Of a DNA stretch of 64,000 bases, positions 51,806 to 63,936 are shown in pieces. The stretch is taken from assembly GCA_023055505.1 (NCBI GenBank), contig JALIRH010000111.1, forward strand, positions 620,001-684,000, written 5' to 3'. This DNA is from Callipepla californica brunnescens (lineage: Eukaryota > Chordata > Aves > Galliformes > Odontophoridae). Positions within the stretch are counted from its first letter, which is position 1; every line of letters starts with the position of its first letter. A program made the position numbers and the translations under genes. Under the pieces are notes generated by a model, which saw nothing but the letters and a program-made list of their open reading frames with translations, did not search any database and was not told the DNA's origin.

Positions 51806-54800
51806 GGAAAAATTCTGGGCTTCAGATTTCTCTTCCTGATGATACTACATATCCCACAATTCCTAAGTCTTCCCGAGCACAAACATCTCCCAAACTTCTG
51901 GAGCACTGAGGTCATTTGCATCAATGCCCAAGCTTGTGAACCCTCTCCTCAGCACTGCAAATCCTTGCAGCAGGTTCAGTGTTCTGTTGCCTTCAAGTCC
52001 AGTACCAGAGCGCTCTCTGAGGACTGTCAGAGGTTTATCTGCAGAAGTGCCTGCCCCAAGGAGCTGATCTTCTGTCAGCCACATGCACTTGCGGCAAGCT
52101 TCTGCCTGTTGAAGGCTTTGCGAGCAGTCTCAGTCCAGGATCTGGGAGCTCCAGGTAGTGTGGGCATCCTTACTTCCTGTGCTGCCATGCAGAGTCCTAA
52201 GCTGTAGCCCAAAATCTCATTTTTTCCTATATCCTACCACATCTGGGGACAGAAAGAGTCTTACATAGACGGTATCTTCACATGAACAACATCTGAAACT
52301 GGTAACACTGAATTCTGACCAGAGGAGACATGGTAAACTGAGCAGAGTGGGTTAACAAGACACTGTTCAGTCAGACACAGCCCAAATGTATCATTTACAA
52401 GGACAGGGGTGTGGTATTTGTAACCTTTGCTTCCAAATACAACAAAGCACAGCTGCTCTTGGTAACAGAAAATAAAACCTAATTCACTGACATTTATAGT
52501 CCTGCACATGGACTTTAAAGGAAAGGCAGTTTTGTCAATAAATCAAAAACTATGATAACTTTAAGTTCAAGGCCTAATTATGTTGTGCTCTGTGACAGAT
52601 CTCTCTTCAAATGACTTTTTCTTCAATAGTAAAATAGGCTTTGTGCCGCCAGAAAAGCTTAGAAATATTAAACTTAATTACAGGAGAAAATACAAGTAAA
52701 TCCTTGAAGCTTTTCTCAGTGAAACTCCACCTACCATTCCCTGAGCTTGCTCTTTCTCTAACCATTCAACTTATTCGCAAGAACATTGAAAATCTGGATA
52801 GTCACAGCTGCATTTGGTGTTTGCAGTTCTGTACAATGACTGTGACTTGAAGTGAAGTCAGAGGGTGTTCCTAGAAGGGATCGTGGAATTCTACACTGGA
52901 GTATTTTCTCAGAAGTTCACTTTCTGGATTAACCCAGCAGCCCAGAGGTGGTACTGCAGTGTACAAATGTACAGCTTTAACTCTACTCTTACTGAAACAG
53001 GATTATGCAATCAGGCCACGACGCACTGTCTTTTGAAGGCAAGTGCAAAAGGCAGTAAAATATGATGAAAGTACTGTTATAGGAGCAAAAGCACTTCAGA
53101 ATCATCCTAACTACTCATTTCACAAAAGATAGAGGTTGTTTAAATTCAGTTATTACATGTTTAAGCCATAAAAAGAAACCTTGGGAGATAGAGGCACTGC
53201 CTGCACAAGTCATAACATGATGACATAATCATTTGCCTTTCAGAGGCGGAAAGTCATATTGGAAGTTGTTTATAAGTATGTGTAGATGGGCTAAGGAATG
53301 CCGAACAGGTGAAACGGAAGGTTTCTGGAAAGCAGTAAACTTAACCAGAACTTCTGCCTCCTGCCAGCGTTTGCTGTTGTTCTACACTTCTACCATGGCA
53401 CTTGCTACCATGATATCCTTTTACTATTTCTTGCCCTGCCCCTGTTCTCCAAGCTTAGTTATTGATTTTAGGCATAATGTTCTCTTTCTTGCTTATGTTT
53501 GTTTCAGGCAACTGTAGCTGGATTTCAGAGAGCCTTTCTTCAAAGCTGTTTTAGGAGTGCTCCTACACATTTTCAGTAGTAAGCAGCTACATGAAGAAGT
53601 TGGAATTAAAACAAACAAACAAACAAAAAACAACAAAACTACCTGAGGCAGAGCTAAATATTGTTATACAGTGAAAGCAATTGGAAGCATGCATGTACAA
53701 CTCCCCATCTTTGATTAGCACATCATCTTTTTTTGGAGAAATAGCATGCAGTACTTATTTCATCCACCAAGATCTGTCATTGTTTTTTGTCTTGCGTCCA
53801 GTTTTGAATAAACACCACAGGGCAGAGACGTTAGATTCTTTCTCTTTATTTTCTAAGTAAATGTCACTGTAGGTCCTCTTTCAGCTAATTAGTCAGTACT
53901 TTGGTGCATACTGGCACCGCCTCAGGGACTGTCTGGTTATGTTCAGAACACAATTGCTCCAAAGGGAGAGATATTCCAGCTAAGAATACAAGTCTACCCT
54001 CTTTTCTATCATACAGCCTTTCTGCAGAAGAGAAGCAAGAGAAGGATTTGGCAGACAGCTTGTCTGGGAACAGCACAGCAGCTCAGAGGCTGCCTTACAA
54101 CACAGCTATTCCTTGGAGTCCGTGTTGAACCTCATTGTTGGAAAAGGAGAATGCAGAATGGCTTGGCTATGTGGCTTGGCTGCAGCAGAATTTTCTTTGC
54201 AGGTTCACAGGGTTTTTTTGGTGTTTTTTTTTTTTCTGTTTTGCCTGAGATATCCAAAAATCATTAATTTTTAGAAGAAATGGATCCTTTGAACTGAAAT
54301 CCAGAGTTATCAGTGAGATTTCCTATTTTATTTTAAGGACTGGTTCCCATTTTTCTAGGAAGAAGACAACAACAGATAGTTTGCATATTCCACTACTATA
54401 TCCAGCGCCTATTTTGTGAAAGGCTACAGAGTATACTGCACATGTTTCTATTCACTAGAATTTCAGAACACAAGATGGCAGTGTACATTGAAGTGAGTTC
54501 AGACATCTAGCTGCTTCTGTTACTCAAACAGAGCATACAAATTTTATTCAGTCACATATTAATTTGATCATGTAATTGCAGTATTAGAAATGAACCTATA
54601 AGTATGTATCAATAGCAGAAACAAATGCGATTTGCCAATAAATGAATATTGCATGAACAAGTGTTAGGTAAAGCTTAATTCAAGCTTTTATTGTACATAA
54701 CAACTCTCTGGAGACATTAAAAGCCTCTTATGGAATTCCTCAATTGCAATAACGAGAAAGTATCCCTTTATGAAGGAATGGAAGTTGGCTCAGTCGTAAG

Positions 54801-56784
54801 AGCTTCAGAGCAAAATTGGCTGTTGGGGAAAAGAGCATAAAAGAGCTGGCAGCCTAAAATATGAAGAAGGCTCGAGGCCCTCTGAGGAGTAGTGCAGACC
54901 ACTGAAGAGGAACAGAATGAACGGTATCTGAAATTGAACAGGTGCCTTTCTATGAAAAAAAACTCAAAGTGGACAACCGTTTGGCATGCCAATTCAGAAA
55001 AAAAAAAATCCACTGAGAAGCATCAAATTAGAGAATAGGTCTCTGACTGGGACAAAATTACATAAACAGATACAAGCAGTCAGACCTGTCTGTATATGAC
55101 TTTAGTTATTCAAAGTCTCCCTTGGTACAGGTGGTCAAGCAGAACTGCAAAATCAAGCTTTTTAAGTAACTACTCCCAAGTCTCTTTTCTTAGCTTGAGA
55201 TGAATGCTAGAGCAAGTAGATACAGCTAAAAAGTTCTCTTAGCTGACTTTCTGAACTAGCAGATGGTAAATAAACATGACTTTATTAGAAAGGCTTAGTA
55301 AAGAAAGCTCTAAGTAAAAGAGTAGTATTTCAGCATACAAAATCATCCTGGAAAACATTACCCCTGTGGGATATATAACACCAATTAAATTCTAGGCAGC
55401 CCTGATTTCTGCCTAGGTGACACAAAGCTTAAACTACTTCCTTACATCTGAATTCATGTCACTAATGGACAAATCAGACTGAACTAGAAGATCAAAACTC
55501 AACACAAAGGTTCAGCATTTATGGATACATTTCTTAACTAGTTATTTTGAATTAGAAAATTTATAATTTCTTTCAGACAAGTGTGACATAATTACTGGAT
55601 TTTTTTCTCTCTAGAACAAGAATATTTTCATGTTATAATTTACTGGACAACAGAGAGCATCAAAGTAGTGTGAGCAAAGGATGGCATGCAGAGCCCAGAC
55701 AGAATTTTTGATAGAAGATAGACCTGGGACTGCTGGTCCCCAACTCTGCATATCAAAATATCGCCAAGCTCCCAATCCCACAATCATAATAGCACCAAAA
55801 AAATAGTCGTCATATTTTTCATGGTGGTCCACTTCTGTTGTTATTTCAGTTGCTGCTTATATTCCTACACATAAATCATTGGTTTTATTCCAAGACTTTT
55901 TTTTCCCCTCTGTCTTTCTGAGTCTGCATAAGATTGAATTTGGCATTAATTCAAGTAAATAATTCAAATGTCATTTTTACCTGGTATTTAAACTTCAGTT
56001 GGGCGTGGGCTCATGACTAAAATAAAGTGTCTTACCTAGTAGTTTCAGTCACTTGGTCTATTTGTCACAATAGATTACAGAAAGTGGGGTATGCACAGAA
56101 TTATGCATGTACTCTTCAGCCATCTAAAATGGAGGATAAATTGAACATGTCATGGTTTTAGGGCAGTAATTTATAGTGAGTACAGGCTAGGAATGGACCT
56201 GAGCCAAAACTTCAGATCTAAATTACCTTGAGTTGCAGAGAAATTTAAAACTGAATAAAAACTTCATGGCTGCACATTATATAATTAAGTGAACCAACAA
56301 AAGACTGTTTCTCAGCACTCACAAACTAAAGCATTTACATTCAGATTTTAACTTTGTGGCTTTATCCACAGATGTCCTACTAATATAGGTTCTTTTATGT
56401 TAGTATTGCCTCTCAGATCCTGCTGTCTGACAACCACTCTGAATGTCTGTTGGCTTTGAGTATATCCCCATTCAGCCTAATGGTATTTCATCACTGAGTG
56501 TATGTTAAAAATATTCACAAAGTCGTGGTTTTTATACACGGACTACTGAAGTCAGCCTCATAGCCTCCTTTTCATTTCAGGTGCTAATTCAAGGTTTGAT
56601 TTTTTGTACATCTTTCTTTTGGTAACCTTGCCTTGCAGGTTACTATAATTGCAGATAAAAACAACTTATGTTGCTTCTTTCCTACAGCACTGTGAGTATG
56701 CTATAGTCTTCTCTACAGTCTGTCCCATCTTCCTCTCCTTCTAGTCAAAACCAGACCACTTTTTGTGATGACTGCAGTGGGCAA

Positions 56785-57265
56785 TCAGCAATGGGATGAG
56801 ATTAAACAAAGGAAAATGCTGAGTGCTACACCTGGGACAGAGGAATGCCTAACACAGGCACAGATGGAGATAAATGGCAGGAGGACATCCCTGCAGAAAG
56901 TGACCTGGGAGTGCTGGTAAAAGCAGGCTTGACATGAGCCAGCAGCATGCCCTGGAAGCCAAAGGGAAAATGGCATTTTGAGATGCATTAAACATAGACA
57001 GATAATCATCAGAGGTGACTCTCCCACTACATCTAGCTTTGGTGTGATCTGAACTTGAATACTGCATGCAGTTCCAGTCTCCACAGTATAAAAACGATGT
57101 TAAGGTCCATGAAAGTGTCCAGATGAGGGCAGCAAAGCTAGTAAAAGGAGAGGCTGAGGATACTTGAGCTGTCCAGTCTAGGGGAGGCCAAGAGGGGATC
57201 TGCTCCCAGAGAAGGGGAAGTGCAGAAGGAGGTGCCAGTCTCCTGTTGCCATCCAAACATTCCCC
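56785..57265 (+). mobile_element. CR1 LINE internal fragment
   Basis: Plus-oriented and more diverged. Recognisable CR1 blocks are AAGGAAAATGCTGAGTGCTA, CACCTGGGACAGAGGAATGC, ATGAGCCAGCAGCATGCCCT, TTGAATACTGCATGCAGTTCC and AGTGTCCAGATGAGGGCAGC. It lacks the CR1 3' tail. Reading frames are broken. Probably the oldest of the four CR1 copies in the window. Confidence 0.8.
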
Positions 57266-60200
57266 AAGCAAGCATTGATTGTAATAATAAAATTAAAAGC
57301 AGTATATTTAAAATTGGCAAAAGTAAGTTGTGTAGGAAATACGCTGGCATGTGGTATCATTGAGGCCAAGTGCTTAGCAGGATTTAGTAAAAGGTTATAC
57401 ATACATATTCATACATTTATGTGGGGAATTAGATTGGACCCGATAAAAATTCATAATGGATATAAACGTTCTCAGTTCAGGGCATAAATCAGCCACCAGC
57501 CTGAGGGTAAAAAAAACTTCCCCTGTAGTCAGGTTGTTATATAATTATCCATTATACTGGTGGAGGTGGGAAAGGAGGTTGAAGAATAGGGCAATTTCCT
57601 CAGAGGCATCTGGGAATTACCACTGTCAGACAACTAATTTAGATTTGATCTGGTTTGGAAGTTCTTATGACATCAAATAATGCAATTTAGAATTAAAGAA
57701 TATGATTTATTTTGTATTTCTTACTCTTTATGTAACCAAGTTCATGCCTGAGGGCATCTGCGAGCCTTTCCTATATAAGCAGGCCAAAGTTAGCAACATT
57801 AATTCTGCTGTGTTTTCTCACAGAAACTCCTTAAAAGCAGTTTCAGTTTTTCCAAGGAAGTCAGGCAGAATCCCAGGAATTTAGTTTGCTGAAATGTAGA
57901 CAGCTCATACAGTCAACTTACTGGCTATATTAGAAGAGAAAAAGTACTGTGCATGAGCAATAGTAAAAATCTCACATTCTGAAAAGCTCTTATTCTTGTT
58001 AAAATTTACAAAATGACATAAAGAAGACTTGCAGAGTTCCTAAACAACACAAATGATAATACTTAGTCAAGTGCATGCTTCATTATTCTACTTAGTATAC
58101 TCGGCTCACCTAAGCAAAACATCCATGATCCTAATGACTTGTTTTCATCAGACAATGCCTCTCCAGCTCTCTTGTTGCACTTATAAACTGTGTGAAAGCT
58201 AACATAACACGCACACTGTATTCTTTTAGAATCAGCTTTTGTGAGTTTGAAAACATTGTTTGACTGAAAATGGTTTGATTGAGTATCTATAAATGAATAC
58301 AGGAAATCATTTACATTCAGTGCAGGGTCAAGGAGTACTGGTTGCATTCTGCTGTAATTTTCAGAATTAATGTGATACACATTGCATTTATAGCACAAAT
58401 TATCATCACAAGTTGTGTGATGACATAAATCTGTGAAAATCAAGAACATTTATTAAAAATGTATCTCATCATTTTTATTTTTATTTTTTAAAGCACGGTA
58501 TCTGGCATCAGTCTCTCTTAAGCATAATTTCTGTTCCTGGTGAATAATACCAGAAACTTTGCATAGCAGTCACTCAGCATCTGGAAGGTTTAGGACCACA
58601 AGCAACAAATATTTTGATTGCTTATGCAAACAAATTCTGAAAAGGAATGGCTGAAGAGAAACAGCAGATGTAATGAAGTACTTTTTTTTTTTTTTTTACA
58701 TGTTCCATATTCCATAAAAATCTTACCTAAAAATTTAATTCAGACTGGGTCTGATAAGTAAGTCGTAACTTCTCATGCTTTATGGACCACCTGTCCCCTG
58801 ACTGTGGGCAGGCAGGCGCCTCTCTCAGCCGGCAGCGCCGAACATGAGACTCTGCAGGCTTTTGTTACCAGAGTGTCCTTGTTTAACACACAGGGGCTGC
58901 AAAAGTAATGCAACTGCTTTATGCTTTCTGGGAACAAGTAGGGCAACTCCCTTAAGCACAATTAGAAACCATTAACTCTTAACAGTATCAACATCACCAG
59001 TCCTGCTGCTGAAACTCAAACGAGGATGATAGAATCAAGTGGGCCTTGGGACCATTTGACACCAGTCTTCTGCCAGTCACATATGCAGTTTTGTTGCATC
59101 TCCTGCCTCCTTATGTCCTCCTGCTGCCACTAGTGATGCACTGCCAGCAGCATGCTATTTGCCCATGAAGCTCCCAGGCTGCTCGCAGCCCAGCTGCCTC
59201 ATCCTGCCAACAACCAAACCACTGCTCCAGTTCTTGTGCAGGGTCCTCCAGGACATGGCTCACAGTACCTTGTCATATATTGGAAAGCTCAATTCTGTGT
59301 TGCAAAACCATATCATATATTGAACTGTGAGGATATGAAAGATGTCTGGGGTACGACAGGAGTGGTTGTTCAGTCTCATTTTCTTAAAATTGGGAAAATA
59401 AACTTCAGTGTGCTGCTGACATTTACAATTGTACAATTGTAAGAACAATGTAATTTTGAACTCCATATGAGAATCTGTAACAGCAGGAGGTTAAGTCATT
59501 TTCTTTATGATTTTGACCTTAAATATTCATTTCCATCCACAGCACTATCAAAAAGACAAAGATAAATGAGAAGGAGTTCTGAAAAAATCCAGAAAAATAA
59601 TCGGTGGCTGAAGGGGGCACATTTATTCAGAAATACATGCATACATTTAACTTGCGCAAATCTTTAAGGGTGATTAAGGGGAGCCCGTAATGAACAACTT
59701 ATTCTGGAACAGAGTATTTATCTCAAGTTAAAAAAAAACAGTCAGCAGGCCATGGGCTGCCCCAGATCCAGGTTCCGCTTTGTTAGCTGCTGCTTTTGAG
59801 CAGCCACGAAATCAGCCTCGTAACAAATCCCAAAACAATGCATAAAAATAAGAGTTGCATTCATATTCTGAGAATCAAGCTTGGTTTCATTTCCTCTCTT
59901 TCAAAGGTTGACCTCCCTATCTCTACCATCTGCTTAAATAAAAAGTAGGTGCACGCACACACACTGTCTGAGGATGACGCTGACTGCTTAATTTTAGTTG
60001 CTATCAAAACACATTCTTCATTCATACCCAGGTCCATGTGTTACACTCTCCATATAGAACACTCACAGGTAAGATATGGAATGGTTGGGAGCTAACGGTA
60101 TATTTAAGACAGAATAAAAAGATGCAATTTAAATTAAACAAAAGTTAAAAAAAAATAAAAAAATTAAAAAACCCCACCAACTGCTCTATGATTTGAGTTT

Positions 60201-62999
60201 GTAACTTTCTTTGAAAAGGAAGCAGAATATTTTCAACCTTTTTTTCTGGGATACCCTACGCATTACTTCTACGTACTTAGACTGGCTCAAACACTAGAAG
60301 TTCATAGTCCACAGTGAGAGAAACAAGTGAGAAGAACTAGATGAATTATAACTGACCAACTCAGCAGTGAGCACCAACAGCATCTCAAGAAAACAGGAAT
60401 TTGGGGCGGACAACTAGGACAAAGCCTTAGGAACAGGAAGGAGCTCTCCTGCTCCATTTTACTACCTGACAGTTATCTTTCAAGACACAGTTTTGACAGA
60501 TTATAGGAAGAAGGGACACAGATATTCACTCTGCCGCAATGGATCTTGTAGAAGAGCTTCAGTGCTTTGTTTTTCTTCTATCACAAATACAATGTCCAGA
60601 ATAAAAAGGCCATGTGGCTCTGAAGATTTTCCTCAATCTATAGAGGACTTAGCAATGTAAGATAGTTGTTAGCACAGAGGACTGAATAATTTTTAGCCTG
60701 ACAAGGAACACAGAATTATAGAAATTATATTAGAAAAAAAAAAAATTGTTGAATTGACCTTTTGAAAAAGGTTAATTTCTAAGTTAAGTCGTCATGCTAT
60801 GTAATAAAACTCTGATAGATTCAAAGCATCAGTTTATTCCACAGGTTGAGACAAGTACCAGTAGAAGTTACGCCATTTCGGACTCCTTGGAGCCAAACTG
60901 AATGTTGAGCTTTCCTCGGGAAGAACAAATAAAGCTGTACGCTCTAGTTGTTCACACTGATGAACAAAATTCTATCACTTCTCTTATTACCATAGTTCCA
61001 GGGAATTAGATCATAATATTTAAAGATTGGGACACCAGAAAATGTTATAGGTACATGGATGCTATTCCAGCAATATTATCAAGATAGCAATTTCTTTGAG
61101 AAGTGAAGAAAGAGCCAGCTGTAGCACTTTAGGCTGTACATTAACTTAATCTAACTTATATATGGTAAGGGTTAGGGAAGATTAATTCCAGCCATCGTGG
61201 CTGAGGACATACCAGCTTCTCCTGCCAACAACCAAGCAGCAGTCCATGGTCCATCACACGGCTTTGTAAAGTAAGACAGGGATGGAATGTGTGCCACATA
61301 CACTGATTCCAGGGTCCTTCATTTACATCTCCTTCAGAACTCTCTGTAAAATAGAAGACATTTCCTTATCACTAAGTTAAAAATGAATTTTGTTTCATTA
61401 AATCTTTCATAGGTGTTTCTCTGGTGTCATCATGGGGACTTACTTTAAATTAAAGTCTTTGTTAAAAATATAACATCAGCAAAAGTTGTATGTAGCACAA
61501 AATGCCAGATCCTGAGAGTCACTTCTCATTATAATCTCAATCAAAATGGATGAGTTGATTCAAAACTCAGAAATTCATGTTACTGAAATTCACTCAGCAA
61601 ATCAGAATGTGTTTCCAATATTTTTCAGGTATTTGAAAGATTGCATGCCGAGAGTATTTTTCTTTGTTGCTCAAACTAGTCAGGTTTTAAAATACGTATT
61701 TTCAGCAGTAGGTGGCACTATGAAGTTCCTAGCTTCATAATTATTCTAATGTAAAATAATATAAAATGTTATGCAGAGACATTATAAAGAATCTCATCAA
61801 AATGTTAATAGACCATTAACTAAAAACATGGCCAAATCTCTCCTTTTTCCTATCATTTTAAAAGGAACAGTGGTCTGCCTGAGCTCAAGGTGTGAAGATA
61901 AGGAGAAAAGAAATTAAGCAAGAAACACAAATGAAATATACAGTCAACACTCTTTATCTAGCCTGGACAGAAAGTGTTCTTTTTCTTTTTTCACCCCAGG
62001 CTCTGAGTAAGCTGCTTAGCCTCACACAGAATTTCTGCACTGTGATACAATCTACACCAATACCTAAGATTCCCGTGTGCTTTTATTTTCCTCTCTATTA
62101 AATAAAGCATATAGAAAAGACACCTTCATAGTTTCAGAGCAATTTTTCAGGAACTGACATTGTGCATTACTCATTTTCTGCTAATGTATTCTATCTTCTA
62201 TTTGCTGTTTCTTTTATAGTACTGAAAAAAATCAGAAGACATCACTGGCAAGGAGTCTTGAACTGGGAGCAGTTCTACTCAAAAGTTTTGTGTTTTTTTT
62301 TTTAATGATGACACCAGTTTCTGTTGTAGAGCCCCGTTTCTTCAGATTCTGCAGCATACAGCTGTAGTACTACAAAATTCTCCAAAATACAGTTTTTACT
62401 CTGGTTCTCCATTGCAGATTTATTGTTACCTGGCATTATCCCTCCATGGGATCAAGGACATGGTATTGTGATAGCTACTTCAGTATACCTAGCTCATTCA
62501 GTCACGCAGTGTGTGTTCTGCATGGATCTCCCTAATATATTTAGTGGCTCCATGGATGCATTTTTGGTTTTAATGGAAGACAAGTGCTTCCACTGCATCT
62601 CATGCAGTTATCAAACGTGCATATTATAAATCTGCTTAGATTATGGGTTCTTTCTTCAAATGGATATATCAATTTCATACAAATAGAGGAAGCACCTTCT
62701 ACATTTACAGGTAGACGCCCACTTGCAACAGGTTGATGCAAGTGATTTTTAATATTACTTCAGATATATCACATATACTTGTGTTTTTTTTAAAGTCATG
62801 CCTTGTGAGGTGATTGTGAAAACTTCCTATGAGCCCTGTTTTGAGATGGCAAGTTGAACTAAAGCAGCACTGTGGGTACTCAGTGCAGACACACTGCGTT
62901 GTTGTGGAGAGAAACTACAGCCACACCTCGGCTGCAAGCCACAGAAACTGAACAATTGCCTGCAACGGAATAATGGGATTTTCTGTTAAATGCCATTAG
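57266..62999. other. Intergenic DNA upstream of NFE2L2
   Basis: AT-rich sequence with short homopolymers (for example T17 near 58682-58698) and a 20-bp mariner-like string at 58891. The longest open frame (58063-58449, minus, 128 codons) has no recognised domain. Isolated AATAAA signals occur but cannot be tied to a transcript. Distal enhancers could lie here; sequence alone does not show one. Confidence 0.65.
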
Positions 63000-63066
63000 T
63001 GTCTGAGCTAGCGATTGAGCTTTCTTCCAACGCAGTGCCAGCTGAGCGCGGGACACCCGATGCGAT

Positions 63067-63076
63067 GGGGATTTCC
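63067..63076 (+). promoter_or_regulatory. Candidate NF-kB site upstream of NFE2L2
   Basis: GGGGATTTCC matches the kB consensus GGGRNWYYCC at every position, about 640 bp upstream of the NFE2L2 start codon. NF-kB control of NFE2L2 is known in mammals; function here is inferred. Confidence 0.45.
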
Positions 63077-63098
63077 ATGGCATCTCTCTAGACAGCAC

Positions 63099-63104
63099 CA
63101 CGTG
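63099..63104. promoter_or_regulatory. E-box (CACGTG) upstream of NFE2L2
   Basis: Palindromic CACGTG in the context CCACGTGA, 23 bp downstream of the kB site. It is a candidate MYC/USF-type site. MYC induction of NFE2L2 is reported in mammals; the single hexamer is weak evidence. Confidence 0.35.
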
Positions 63105-63716
63105 AGAAACCGGGTCTGTAAGTCAGCCGGCTGAGGAACGCACGCCAACCATTTCAGCGCCCGTAGTATTAACGGGGGTCACAGTACAAGAAACCACAGA
63201 CACCGGGGAACTACAGTACTTTGGGGTAGACCTCGGTGTATTAGGAAAGCGCTCGTGGAGGACGCAACCAGAAAGAGCCCGAAGCGCTATCTTTAGAACC
63301 AATGTAGCAGCCGCGCTCCGGCACGGGACTAGCTAGGCAGAACACGGAAAGAAGGGGAAACCACACACCTGGGGAACGGATCGCCGCTGTGCCCGCACTG
63401 GGGCGCGGCCAGGACGGCCGGAGCGCCGCGCGGCGGTGCGCGCACTCCTGAGAGGAAAGCTCGCGGCTCGCGGGGCCCGGCGCCGGGGGAGGGCCGCGTT
63501 CCCGACACCGCCGCCGCTGCCGGGAAAGGAGCCGCCTCCGCGGGCGCTGCTGAGTGGCTGGGCCGAGGCGGGGCGGAGCGCGGCGGTCGCCGCTGGCTCG
63601 GCCCGGGCCGGGCCGCCCCCGTCCCAAACGGCGGTGAAGCGACAGCGCGGGCGGTGCCGGCAGAGCCGCGACAGCTCCGTGCCGCCGTCCTCGCGCCCGC
63701 GCCGCCGCTCCGCGCC

Positions 63717-63746
63717 ATGGAGATCGAGCTGCCCCCCGCCGCACAG
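63717..63746 (+). CDS. NFE2L2: NFE2L2 (NRF2) coding exon 1, gene runs off right edge
   Basis: NRF2 is the CNC-bZIP transcription factor that dimerises with small MAF proteins and drives antioxidant genes; KEAP1 controls its stability. Only 10 codons are here: MEIELPPAAQ, then a GTGAGA donor. This matches the short first coding exon of vertebrate NFE2L2 (human starts MMDLELPPPG), which likewise ends on a Gln codon just before the DLG-bearing Neh2 exon. The start has a strong context (GCCATGG). The position, head-to-head with AGPS, is the human gene order and supports the call strongly, since ten codons alone would be thin evidence. The next exons, including the KEAP1-binding motifs, lie beyond the window. 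Confidence 0.88.
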
Positions 63747-63843
63747 GTGAGAGCCCCGGCGCCACCGGGCGGGCGGGAGGGAACCGGGGGTGCCGGCGGC
63801 CCGGTCTCCCCCTCCCTCGCGGCCCGGCCATTGGGGAGGGTTA

Positions 63844-63879
63844 GGGGAGGGGCGGGGCGGGGCGGGGCGGGGCGGGCGG
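63844..63879 (+). repeat. GGGGC tandem repeat / GC-box cluster
   Basis: GGGGA, then five GGGGC units (63849-63873), then GGGCGG. Each junction makes an SP1/KLF GC box (GGGGCGGGG), and the G4 runs can form a G-quadruplex on the coding strand of NFE2L2 intron 1. Confidence 0.9.
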
Positions 63880-63926
63880 TCACGGGGTCGGCGGAGCGCG
63901 CGGTGCCACCCCGCCCCGGGGGCAGC

Positions 63927-63936
63927 GCTGAGTCAC
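63927..63936 (-). promoter_or_regulatory. Antioxidant-response element (CNC-sMAF site) in NFE2L2 intron 1
   Basis: The minus strand reads GTGACTCAGC, a perfect match to the ARE consensus RTGASNNNGC, with the same core as the well-known NQO1 ARE. It also contains an AP-1 site (TGACTCA). It lies 180 bp downstream of the first coding exon of NFE2L2, whose own product binds such sites, so it fits autoregulation. Binding is inferred. Confidence 0.65.

Larger units (their letters stand above)
48324..56784. other. Intergenic DNA, simple repeats only
   Basis: AT-rich, with an A-tract plus AAC repeats (48976-49026), a 34-bp tandem duplication (49233-49300) and a GATA microsatellite (51739-51804). Open frames up to 122 codons (51839-52207, plus) lack any recognised domain. 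At 56148 the string TGTCATGGTTTTA equals the first 13 bases of the LTRs in AGPS, but the similarity does not continue. Confidence 0.65.

Noticed and set aside
51839..52207. 122-codon plus-strand frame
   Set aside because: No recognised family, unusual Cys/Ser-rich composition and no flanking exon signals. It could be part of an uncharacterised repeat, but I cannot support that.
56148..56210. TGTCATGGTTTTA, identical to the first 13 bases of the two LTRs
   Set aside because: Similarity stops after 13 bases, and no matching end or target duplication is found downstream. It could be a different LTR family or chance.
58063..58449. 128-codon minus-strand frame in the intergenic region
   Set aside because: No recognised domain, no splice or promoter context, and a length expected by chance in 23 kb read in six frames.
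60920..60935. AATAAA signal as an end of an unknown transcript
   Set aside because: AATAAA is frequent by chance in AT-rich DNA, and no upstream exon is visible.
63241..63883. Long frames (196, 184 and 104 codons) around NFE2L2 exon 1
   Set aside because: Composition artefacts of the CpG island. The real coding segment is the 10-codon exon in another frame, supported by its splice donor and gene order.
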